Below are positions 1-5,308 of a stretch of DNA of 5,308 bases, piece after piece. The notes under the pieces are model-generated. The model saw nothing but the letters and a program-made list of their open reading frames with translations. It was not told the origin of the DNA and made no database searches. The position numbers and the translations under genes are program-made. Source of the DNA: Candidatus Altimarinota bacterium (lineage in GTDB: Bacteria > Patescibacteriota > Gracilibacteria > UM-FILTER-43-11); NCBI GenBank assembly GCA_029934675.1, contig JAOZLT010000109.1, positions 1-5,308 on the forward strand, read 5' to 3'. Position 1 is the first letter of the stretch. Every line of letters starts with the position of its first letter.

Positions 1-399
1 CAGCTCAATGGCAATGTGGCCCAGCAGGACAGTTTGGCCTATGAATTAGAGCTGGCCGATTTGGAATCAAGCCAGTTGGATATCCAGCGTAAAGTAGCGG
101 TGGGAACGGGGTTACGTGAGATTGAGCAGGTTATCGGCGACTTGATTTTGGAGCGGGATTACGAGGTCCCTTTCCAACGTCGTGAGCTGCGCAACGAGAT
201 TAATTCCCGCTTGGTGCAGTTGGGATCCCTGACCTCTTTGCAGCGGGTGGGCTCGACCATTGTTTCGGAAAAACCGGTGCGCCCCAGGGGCCAGCGGGCC
301 ATGCTGATCCTGGTATTTCTGGGTGCCATCGGGGGGCTGGTCCTGGGCTTCGTTTGGGATTACCTGGCGACTAATCGACGTGAGATTTTCCGTTCCTGA
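1..399 (+). CDS. Wzz-type polysaccharide chain-length determinant, C-terminal part (5' truncated)
   Basis: The frame is open from the first base of the window to the TGA at 397-399, giving the last 132 residues; the true start lies upstream, and the in-frame GTG at 16 is probably an internal valine. Residues about 5-75 are charged and heptad-like (many E, L, Q, R), as in the periplasmic coiled-coil region of Wzz proteins. A Pro-containing stretch follows (EKPVRPRGQR, residues 90-99), then a hydrophobic segment rich in Gly at about 100-121 and a short basic tail ending REIFRS. Proline-rich motif plus a second membrane helix at the extreme C-terminus is the classic end of the Wzz/polysaccharide co-polymerase family, which sits in the inner membrane and controls the length of Wzy-made chains. 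No tyrosine-kinase domain follows, so this is not a kinase-fused (Wzc-like) version. It converges on, and overlaps by 29 bp, the ligase-like gene. Family assignment is an inference from architecture; the N-terminal half is not visible. Confidence 0.8.
   Translation, partial: QLNGNVAQQDSLAYELELADLESSQLDIQRKVAVGTGLREIEQVIGDLILERDYEVPFQRRELRNEINSRLVQLGSLTSLQRVGSTIVSEKPVRPRGQRAMLILVFLGAIGGLVLGFVWDYLATNRREIFRS
371..399. other. Convergent 29-bp coding overlap
   Basis: The last nine codons plus stop of the plus-strand Wzz-like gene and the 3' end of the minus-strand ligase-like gene use the same bases: the minus-strand TAG is at 373-371 and the plus-strand TGA at 397-399. There is therefore no room for a conventional intergenic terminator between the two transcription units, and their 3' ends must be antisense to each other. 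Confidence 0.85.
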
Positions 400-1573
400 G
401 CGTGGGCAGAAAAGCTACCGCTACCAGCCACGCCGCCAGAATAATAAAAGTCGGGTTGTTCAGATGTTCCTCGAACATGAACAGCCCGCAGGTGTGGAAG
501 GCGAGTAGGCTGGGCAGGAAATAACCCGACTCCTGGCCGGCGAACCCCCGCAACACCGTCAGAATCAGTCCCACACTTATCAAAATTCCGAAGGGCACAC
601 CCCAAACTAGGGCGGCCTGCAAGAAGGCATTATGAGTGGCCCTGATTCCTGTCTTGCCGGCCAACTGGATGTGCCCCTCGGCAACCCCGAGTCCCAGGGG
701 ATTTTCAATACACAATTCCACGGCGCCCAGGCCACTGTCTCCGCGCTCGGCGGCATTGCTGGTCAACGCTTCGGTATTTTTCCAGCGGGCCCAGCCGCCT
801 GGTGGGCCGTAGACCACCACCAATGGTACCAATACTCCCAGCAAGACGACGCCTATCAGGGCGCTCTGCCGTATCTTGCGGGCCAGGGCCGTGACGAAAA
901 CAACCGAAAATACGGCCACCAGCAGCGGGCTGCGGGTGCTGGTCAAGTGCAAGGCGATCAGTAGCCCCCCCAGACTGACCAACAGCAGGTTCAGCTTGAG
1001 GCGGTGACGGAAATAAAGGAAAAACCCAGCCGGTACCAGCAGGCTGATCACCGAACTGGAGGCATTGTGGTGGCCATGCAGCCCGGGAATTCGCACCTGG
1101 TGGGAAACGAAATGATGGTAGTTGGCGCCGCTGGAGGACAGCCCCACCATCTGCAAAATGCCTTCAAAGCCCAGCCATTGGAGGATGATCACCAGGACAT
1201 TAACCAGTCCGCCCAGTAGCAGGCCCCAGGCCAACATATTCTGCCGACGATCATCTTCCAGCAGGAAAACCAGGGCCAAAGCCCAGGGCATGGCCAGCAA
1301 CCAGCGCGCCGTCAGAACGGTGGTTTGGGGATCACTACCCAAAAAGCTGAAAAACAACCAGATGATAGGAGTCAGGGCGATCAAAGCGATAATGGCCAAG
1401 GGCTGAGATTTTTGTCGGCCACGCGCCAGCCTCGTAAGTACCCAGCCACCCAACAGCAGGCTGCCAAAATCGGTGGCTCGCGGGGAGGTAGGCAGGAAGG
1501 GCAGCAAGTAGAAATTGACCGACAGTATGAAGCCCATTAGGAAAGGCCAGAGCTTTTCATGGTGGAATTTCAT
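371..1573 (-). CDS. O-antigen ligase / Wzy polymerase superfamily membrane protein
   Basis: A 400-residue protein with roughly 12 hydrophobic segments (about 9-28, 34-50, 58-78, 91-106, 113-133, 172-188, 194-210, 216-230, 237-255, 315-339, 350-367, 372-390) and one large polar loop at about 256-314, presumably periplasmic. Family-like signatures are visible: R161-x-x-G ending in HGHHN (166-170), a TSTRS motif (211-215) before a helix, W261/R263 at the loop start, ENPLGLG (290-296) and THNAFL (313-318). This order matches the Wzy_C/WaaL superfamily, which moves polyprenyl-linked glycans onto an acceptor: lipid A core (ligase), another repeat unit (Wzy polymerase) or a protein. Sequence alone does not say which. 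The ATG overlaps the stop of the upstream glycosyltransferase as ATGA, supporting this start and translational coupling. Its 3' end runs 29 bp into the convergent Wzz-like gene. Family call is strong; specific activity is open. Confidence 0.87.
   Translation of the reverse strand: MKFHHEKLWPFLMGFILSVNFYLLPFLPTSPRATDFGSLLLGGWVLTRLARGRQKSQPLAIIALIALTPIIWLFFSFLGSDPQTTVLTARWLLAMPWALALVFLLEDDRRQNMLAWGLLLGGLVNVLVIILQWLGFEGILQMVGLSSSGANYHHFVSHQVRIPGLHGHHNASSSVISLLVPAGFFLYFRHRLKLNLLLVSLGGLLIALHLTSTRSPLLVAVFSVVFVTALARKIRQSALIGVVLLGVLVPLVVVYGPPGGWARWKNTEALTSNAAERGDSGLGAVELCIENPLGLGVAEGHIQLAGKTGIRATHNAFLQAALVWGVPFGILISVGLILTVLRGFAGQESGYFLPSLLAFHTCGLFMFEEHLNNPTFIILAAWLVAVAFLPTLRNGKSHVD
1570..1573 (-). 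other. ATGA stop/start overlap (translational coupling)
   Basis: The GT4 stop TGA (1572-1570) and the ligase-like start ATG (1573-1571) share bases in ATGA. The upstream bases contain only a poorly placed AGGG about 12 bases before the ATG, so re-initiation by ribosomes finishing the GT4 frame is the likeliest way the ligase-like gene is translated. It also supports both gene ends. Confidence 0.8.
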
Positions 1574-2823
1574 GACTGGTGACCCTGCTTACTGAGCAGG
1601 CCTTCATAGATGGCCTGAAATTTATCAACCTGACGGGAAAGGGTGAAGTCGGCCGCACGCAAACGAGCTGCCGCTCCGTGTTGCAGTCTGAGTGCCGGAT
1701 TTTGCATGTAGAGCCGAATGGCGGTGGATAGGGGCGTGAAACTGGGCTCTACGACCTGACCGTCCCGGCCGGTGGTGATGACTTCAGGGATACCGCCCTG
1801 GTTACTGCCGATGGCGGGTAATCCCCAACTGAAACCGTCGATTATGCTGCGGGAAAAGGGTTCGGCCCAAACCGAAGGTACTACCATGAATGAGGATTGG
1901 CGTAGGAGGTTACGCTTGTCATCGTCCTTGACCACACCGTGATAACGGGCGTGCTGCGGGTGGGCGGCGCAGAATGATTCCACGTCCGGACGCAGGGGGC
2001 CGGTGCCGGCAAAATCGAAGCCCAGGTTGGCGTAAGTGGCGTCGGCGAAAATTTTGGTCAGGACCTCCAGCAGGACGGGGATTCCCTTGTGCACATTGAA
2101 TTGCCCCAGAAAAAGACCGCGTACCGGGTCGGACACGGTGCGCTCAGGAATCTGGGTCGGCCATTCCTCCAGGGCGTTGGGGACCACTTCCGGTTCGGCA
2201 CCGGGAAAACCACCCGCGTCGAGATGCTTTTGCAGAACAAATTGCGTCGGGCCGGTCACAACCGGCACTCCTTTGGTCTGGCTAAGTTTCAGGCTGGCCA
2301 GTATGCGGCAGGGAAGCGGCGGGCGCTGACAATCGGAGTTGTTCGAACGCAGCAGAGTGGTGCGGGGGCAGAGCAGGTGGTAGTCGCGCAAGGTGTGGAC
2401 CACGGGGATATTGCGTTGGCGGGCCACCGCCCAGATGGAGGGTGAGAGGCCGACCAGGGTGTTGGTATGAACGATGTCAGGCTGGGCGCGGTCCAAGACT
2501 TCGGCAAAAAGACATTGCCAGCGGCGGGAATGAACCGCCGCGAAATGATGCAGTCCACGTACGAGAAGGCCGCAACCGTCGGCGGAGTTGTCGGCGGGCA
2601 GCAGGTCGCACAGCCCATGGGCCGGGGCTTCGTAAACGGTTCCCAGACCATCGGCCGTGGGGCGGGTGGACAAGGTTTTTCCTCGGCCCTGGTAACCGGT
2701 GCTGGCTACGGCATCGGCAGCAATACCGCGTCGTCGCAATTCCATACCCAGCAAATGAGACGAAATCTCGGCGCCACCAATAACGTTGGGAAAGAACAAA
2801 CTGTTTTGTATCAGGAGCTTCAT
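1570..2823 (-). CDS. GT4-family (GT-B fold) glycosyltransferase
   Basis: The 417-residue protein has both Rossmann-like halves of a GT4 retaining glycosyltransferase. It is probably cytoplasmic or membrane-associated and transfers a nucleotide-sugar residue onto the growing lipid-linked glycan. The N-terminal half starts MKLLIQNSLFFPNVIGGAE, with the typical Gly-Gly-Ala-Glu loop at 16-19, DIVHTNT at 116-122 and HTLRDYHLLCP at 143-153. The C-terminal half has LFLGQFNVHKG (237-247, K246 a likely donor-phosphate contact), GTGPL (273-277), HGVV (295-298) and WAEPFSRSIIDGFSWGLP (319-336), then GGIPEV (343-348). Two departures from consensus: the second acid of EX7E is Asp (E321...D329), and the usual Arg after the Gly of the first strand is Gln241. 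I chose ATG 2823 because the family-like sequence begins exactly there; an in-frame TTG at 2859 would add 12 unconvincing residues (MSRTRDCPSFFP). No clear Shine-Dalgarno precedes the ATG. The stop overlaps the next gene by ATGA. Sugar and linkage specificity cannot be read from sequence. Confidence 0.92.
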   Translation of the reverse strand: MKLLIQNSLFFPNVIGGAEISSHLLGMELRRRGIAADAVASTGYQGRGKTLSTRPTADGLGTVYEAPAHGLCDLLPADNSADGCGLLVRGLHHFAAVHSRRWQCLFAEVLDRAQPDIVHTNTLVGLSPSIWAVARQRNIPVVHTLRDYHLLCPRTTLLRSNNSDCQRPPLPCRILASLKLSQTKGVPVVTGPTQFVLQKHLDAGGFPGAEPEVVPNALEEWPTQIPERTVSDPVRGLFLGQFNVHKGIPVLLEVLTKIFADATYANLGFDFAGTGPLRPDVESFCAAHPQHARYHGVVKDDDKRNLLRQSSFMVVPSVWAEPFSRSIIDGFSWGLPAIGSNQGGIPEVITTGRDGQVVEPSFTPLSTAIRLYMQNPALRLQHGAAARLRAADFTLSRQVDKFQAIYEGLLSKQGHQS

Positions 2824-2867
2824 GGGGAAAAAACTAGGGCAATCCCGGGTGCGAGACAAGGATTCAT
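2820..2867 (-). other. 15-codon mini-ORF bridging flippase stop and GT4 start (possible coupling relay)
   Basis: On the minus strand an ATG at 2867-2865 overlaps the flippase TGA at 2866-2864 as ATGA. It opens a frame of 15 codons (MNPCLAPGIALVFSP) whose TGA at 2822-2820 overlaps the ATG of the GT4 gene at 2823-2821, again as ATGA. A ribosome finishing the flippase could thus restart, cross the otherwise non-coding 40-bp gap and stop on the next start codon, which itself has no visible Shine-Dalgarno. The geometry is seen directly; translation and function are inferred. A rough estimate puts a chance match of overlaps, frame and absence of stops at a few percent, so coincidence is a real alternative. 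The peptide is mildly hydrophobic and resembles nothing I recognise. Confidence 0.3.
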
Positions 2868-4315
2868 TGGGCGGTCTGTAGGGAGCGAACCCGCCGCTGG
2901 AAGCGTTTCAGGGGCCAAGCGGCCAGCAGTAGGTAGGTGCCGGCCGCGGCGGCGATCCGCAGCAGAACATGGCTGTCGTGTAGGACCAGGATAATCATGG
3001 TCATGGCAACCAGGGCCGGTATGATCAACACCAAAACAAGTCCCAGTTCCGTCTTGAATTTACGTCGGTTGATTACCATCAGGATCATAAACAGCAGCCC
3101 ATGGGCTGTGGCCATGGCCCAACTGGCGCCCTGGCCGAGATGGTCAGGCACCAACAACAGGACGCCGACAATGGCCGTCAGAGAACTGATTACCAGCGGC
3201 AGGAAGTACCATTTTTGACGGTCTTCGGCCAACAGGGTGTTACCCAGGAAAGTCCCCAACGCCAGCATGGAATATGACACGGCGAGAACCTGGAACACCG
3301 GGCCGGCCGTCTGGAATTTACCATGGTAGATGAAGGCCACGAAAGCGGGGCCGAGCAAAAAGCCGCCCAGGGCCGTGGGCAACAGGATGGCGGCCACAAA
3401 ACCGAAGTAAAGGTTGAAGGCGCGCAGGAAAGAGGTCCGTGATTCTTTGGCCAGACGGGAAAGGCGGGGCAAAAGAGCCGCCCAAAGTACTTCCACCGCC
3501 ACCACCAGCAGAAACATGATGCGGGAGGCGGCGGCGTAATTACCGGCCACCTCGGGGGCGGCCAGTATTCCCAGCAGAATGATGTCGATGTTGAACAGGA
3601 CCCGCAGGACGAGAATATTGGCCCCGACGGAACCGGTCTCCCGCCAGCGTCGCTTGGCCTCCGACCAGGTGGGTCGCCGGGGGTGTACGAAGTGCCCAAA
3701 CCATCGCGCCAGGGGGATGTTGACCACCAGGTTGCTCAAAACCATGGCCAACAGGAAAATGGCGGGGACCCAATGTGCGGCCGGGTGTCCAAGGGCGCCG
3801 TCAAGATGACGCAGGCCCAGGATGATCAGCAGGGTGTAGGTCAGGCTGCGGACGATGCGCGAGGTGCCGACCAGGGTCATTCTCTCCAGTCCGACGGCTA
3901 CCCAGTTCTGAGTGTAGATTTGGGGGATGACGGCGGCCAGGTAAAGCAGGAATACCCATGGGGCGTGTTCGAAAAAGGGGAGGTGCGGCAGAATGAGAAT
4001 CCCTGCGGCCAGGACCAGTCCGGCCTGGAGGGCCAGCAGGCCGGTGTGCTGGGTGGCGTAGGTGAAGATCCGCTGGGTGTCGTCCAGGCGGGAAACTTCG
4101 CGGATACCCAGGGACATCATGCCCCACTCGGCGGTGATCAGGGCATAGCTCATGAAGGCCACGCCTACCTGAATGACGCCGAACCAGTGGGCACCCAGAT
4201 AGCCGGCCAGGTAGATGAGGGCCGCCATGTTGGCCAACTGGGAGACAACCTGGCCGAGGGACAGAATGCTCAGGTTGTAGAGGATCCCTTTTTGGCTGCG
4301 GAGGTTGGTGTTCAT
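2864..4315 (-). CDS. Wzx-like polysaccharide flippase (MOP superfamily)
   Basis: A 483-residue, strongly hydrophobic protein with about 14 likely membrane helices spread over residues 13-468 and a basic C-terminal tail (KRFQRRVRSLQ). Size and layout fit Wzx/RfbX-type transporters, which flip undecaprenyl-pyrophosphate-linked oligosaccharide from the cytoplasmic to the periplasmic face of the inner membrane. Family-like features are an N-terminal LSLGQVVSQLANM helix (18-30), GIREVSR (70-76) in an early cytoplasmic loop, NIDIILLG followed by AAPEVAGNYAAASRI (242-266), EVLWAALLPRLSRL (275-288) and LGNTLLAEDRQKWYF (357-371). The middle motif, with Asp near the helix-7 start and a Gly-Asn-Tyr-Ala loop, is typical of polysaccharide-synthesis MOP proteins. 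The ATG at 4315-4313 lies 7 bp after the upstream stop with no strong ribosome site; only a weak AAGG lies about 14 bases upstream, so coupled translation is likely. Its stop lies 40 bp before the GT4 start. Substrate is unknown; an amino-acid or lipid II flippase (MurJ) is less likely given the neighbours. Confidence 0.88.
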   Translation of the reverse strand: MNTNLRSQKGILYNLSILSLGQVVSQLANMAALIYLAGYLGAHWFGVIQVGVAFMSYALITAEWGMMSLGIREVSRLDDTQRIFTYATQHTGLLALQAGLVLAAGILILPHLPFFEHAPWVFLLYLAAVIPQIYTQNWVAVGLERMTLVGTSRIVRSLTYTLLIILGLRHLDGALGHPAAHWVPAIFLLAMVLSNLVVNIPLARWFGHFVHPRRPTWSEAKRRWRETGSVGANILVLRVLFNIDIILLGILAAPEVAGNYAAASRIMFLLVVAVEVLWAALLPRLSRLAKESRTSFLRAFNLYFGFVAAILLPTALGGFLLGPAFVAFIYHGKFQTAGPVFQVLAVSYSMLALGTFLGNTLLAEDRQKWYFLPLVISSLTAIVGVLLLVPDHLGQGASWAMATAHGLLFMILMVINRRKFKTELGLVLVLIIPALVAMTMIILVLHDSHVLLRIAAAAGTYLLLAAWPLKRFQRRVRSLQTAQ

Positions 4316-4322
4316 GGTGAAA

Positions 4323-5308
4323 TCAAGGCCTTGGGTTGTCTGGTGCTGGAATTCTTAGAAAAACGATTTGGCCGCCGTCAAGGGAGGTCAATGGCTCGTG
4401 GAGGACCTCCCAGGTTGCCAAATCCGGAAAAATATTAACCCAGGAAAAGGCCGTGCCCCCAACCAGAATTGTAATTTTTTTTGTGGCAAAATATTGATGG
4501 TAACGCCTAGTCCAGATATCGCCCCCTTCCACCTGTAACATATTCACGACTTCTGAGTTAACCAGCCCATCAAGGTTTACAACCGGTTGCCGGGAAAAAT
4601 ATCCGATACTACCGGAATCAAAGCAGCCGATGATGTCATCCTGATCGGAAATTTGCTCTAGGATTTCCGGAATGCTGGCATTTCCAAGTCCGACAAAGGT
4701 GGGTAGCGTGCCGGTCCGTGCGGACCATGAATAAAAACCAAAGCTCCAATATATCACGGCCAGGGCCAAGAGGGGGGGCAGCCAGGCATGGGGTTTCAGG
4801 CGTCGGGAAAAGAAAATGGTTCCCAAAACCACAAAAGCAGGGACGCAATAACGGATGAATTGGGGCACGCGATGGGGGTTGGTGAAACTGCTATACAGGA
4901 TGATCATTATCAGGATCAGACTGGAAGCCCACCCGGTGGATCGCCAATCCTTGCTGACGGAAAACAACAGAATTATGCCCACGGCAAAGGCCAGTGGGCC
5001 CGGTAGGTCGGATTTCAAATCCAATCCCATCAAAAGATATGGGATGTTACGGCAGAAATGTTCGAACCCGATCCAGATTTGATCAGATTGGAAACCGGTA
5101 AGTTTGGCAACTCCCGAAAGAGGAAGCAGAGAGTGAAAATTGACGTAACTCCAGATAAACCAAGGTAAAACCAAAGCAAAGGAGATCACCGCGGTGAGAC
5201 CAAGATCCCGCCATCGGCGATTCATTACCATATAAAGAGCCGTGGGCAGGGCCATCAGTAGTAACTCTATCCGGGCTAAGCCGGTCAATCCCAGTAGAAT
5301 GCCAATCT
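4323..5308 (-). CDS. GT-C type membrane glycosyltransferase, C-terminal part (5' truncated)
   Basis: The frame stays open to the window edge (codons reach 5306), so the start lies outside; the in-frame TTG at 5288 falls within a membrane helix and is probably an ordinary leucine. Numbering from that codon, 321 residues are visible. There is a run of membrane helices at about 8-22, 27-47, 99-111, 121-133, 144-160 and 167-182, then a soluble domain at about 190-321. GILLGLTGLARIELLL resembles the helix with a charged R-x-E/D end found in many polyprenyl-phosphosugar-dependent transferases. PWFIWSYVNFHSLLPLSGVAK (42-62) resembles the P-x-x-x-W...LLP-x-S/T-x-AK loop of AftB-like and related GT-C enzymes. 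The soluble part carries DSGSIGYFS (224-232) and VVNLDGLVN (236-244), a pairing I associate with the periplasmic domain of this group. The catalytic N-terminal loop with its acidic residues is not in the window. Likely role: adding a sugar to the glycan on the periplasmic side. G+C is lower than in the genes downstream. The stop is 7 bp before the flippase ATG. Class is fairly secure; donor and acceptor are not. Confidence 0.75.
   Translation of the reverse strand, partial: IGILLGLTGLARIELLLMALPTALYMVMNRRWRDLGLTAVISFALVLPWFIWSYVNFHSLLPLSGVAKLTGFQSDQIWIGFEHFCRNIPYLLMGLDLKSDLPGPLAFAVGIILLFSVSKDWRSTGWASSLILIMIILYSSFTNPHRVPQFIRYCVPAFVVLGTIFFSRRLKPHAWLPPLLALAVIYWSFGFYSWSARTGTLPTFVGLGNASIPEILEQISDQDDIIGCFDSGSIGYFSRQPVVNLDGLVNSEVVNMLQVEGGDIWTRRYHQYFATKKITILVGGTAFSWVNIFPDLATWEVLHEPLTSLDGGQIVFLRIPAPDNPRP

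Noticed and set aside
414..425. Tandem GCTACC GCTACC
   Set aside because: Two 6-base copies that encode Val-Ala-Val-Ala in the ligase-like protein; ordinary coding repetition.
400..433. Inverted repeat GCGTGG (400-405) / CCACGC (428-433) just after the Wzz-like stop, a possible terminator
   Set aside because: The stem is only 6 bp with a 22-base loop, no T run follows, and it lies inside the ligase-like coding sequence; too weak to call.
632..964. Plus-strand open frame of 110 codons downstream of the Wzz-like gene
   Set aside because: Antisense to conserved motifs of the ligase-like protein; low-complexity composition and no family resemblance.
2467..2994. Plus-strand open frame of 175 codons
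   Set aside because: It is antisense to the GT4 N-terminal half and runs across the gene junction; no recognisable domain, and the minus-strand gene is well supported.
3683..4438. Plus-strand open frame of 251 codons
   Set aside because: It lies antisense to the flippase and the end of the GT-C gene. Its Gln/Gly/Asp-rich, patternless protein is what the reverse strand of hydrophobic membrane codons gives.
5286..5288. TTG as the start of the GT-C gene
   Set aside because: The frame continues in hydrophobic, family-like sequence (IGILLG) to the window edge, so the gene is truncated by the window rather than starting here.

Overview
The window is a nearly gap-free piece of a bacterial cell-surface polysaccharide locus (O-antigen, capsule or exopolysaccharide type). 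The assembly genes are an inner-membrane lipid-linked sugar flippase, membrane and cytoplasmic glycosyltransferases, an O-antigen ligase/polymerase-type protein and a Wzz-type chain-length regulator. These suggest a Gram-negative bacterium using a Wzx/Wzy-like pathway. Base composition is moderately high: hand counts on sampled 60-base lines give about 60-65% G+C in most of the cluster and about 42-55% in the rightmost gene. Nothing here fixes the taxon.

Layout, left to right. Positions 1-399 (+) hold the C-terminal 132 residues of a Wzz-like protein whose 5' end lies outside the window. It runs tail-to-tail, with a 29-bp overlap, into a four-gene minus-strand series read right to left. The order of transcription is: a 5'-truncated GT-C type membrane glycosyltransferase (4323-5308), a Wzx-type flippase (2864-4315), a GT4-family glycosyltransferase (1570-2823) and an O-antigen ligase/Wzy-like polytopic protein (371-1573). 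Spacing is 7 bp, 40 bp and a 4-bp ATGA overlap, so these four are very probably one transcription unit. Its promoter would lie to the right of the window.

Inferred joint role: glycosyltransferases build a lipid-linked oligosaccharide, the flippase moves it across the inner membrane, the Wzy_C-type protein polymerises it or transfers it to an acceptor, and the Wzz-like protein would set chain length. The GT-C enzyme would add a sugar from a polyprenyl-linked donor on the periplasmic side.

I see no RNA genes, mobile elements, CRISPR arrays or sizeable repeats, and no intergenic stretch longer than 40 bp. The most curious detail is in that 40-bp gap. A 15-codon reading frame begins in an ATGA overlap with the flippase stop and ends in an ATGA overlap with the glycosyltransferase start, as a translational-coupling relay would. 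Other points are a Glu-to-Asp change in the GT4 EX7E motif, the convergent coding overlap, and the lower G+C of the GT-C gene. I found no clear evidence of a wholly new system; this looks like a divergent but recognisable polysaccharide cluster.
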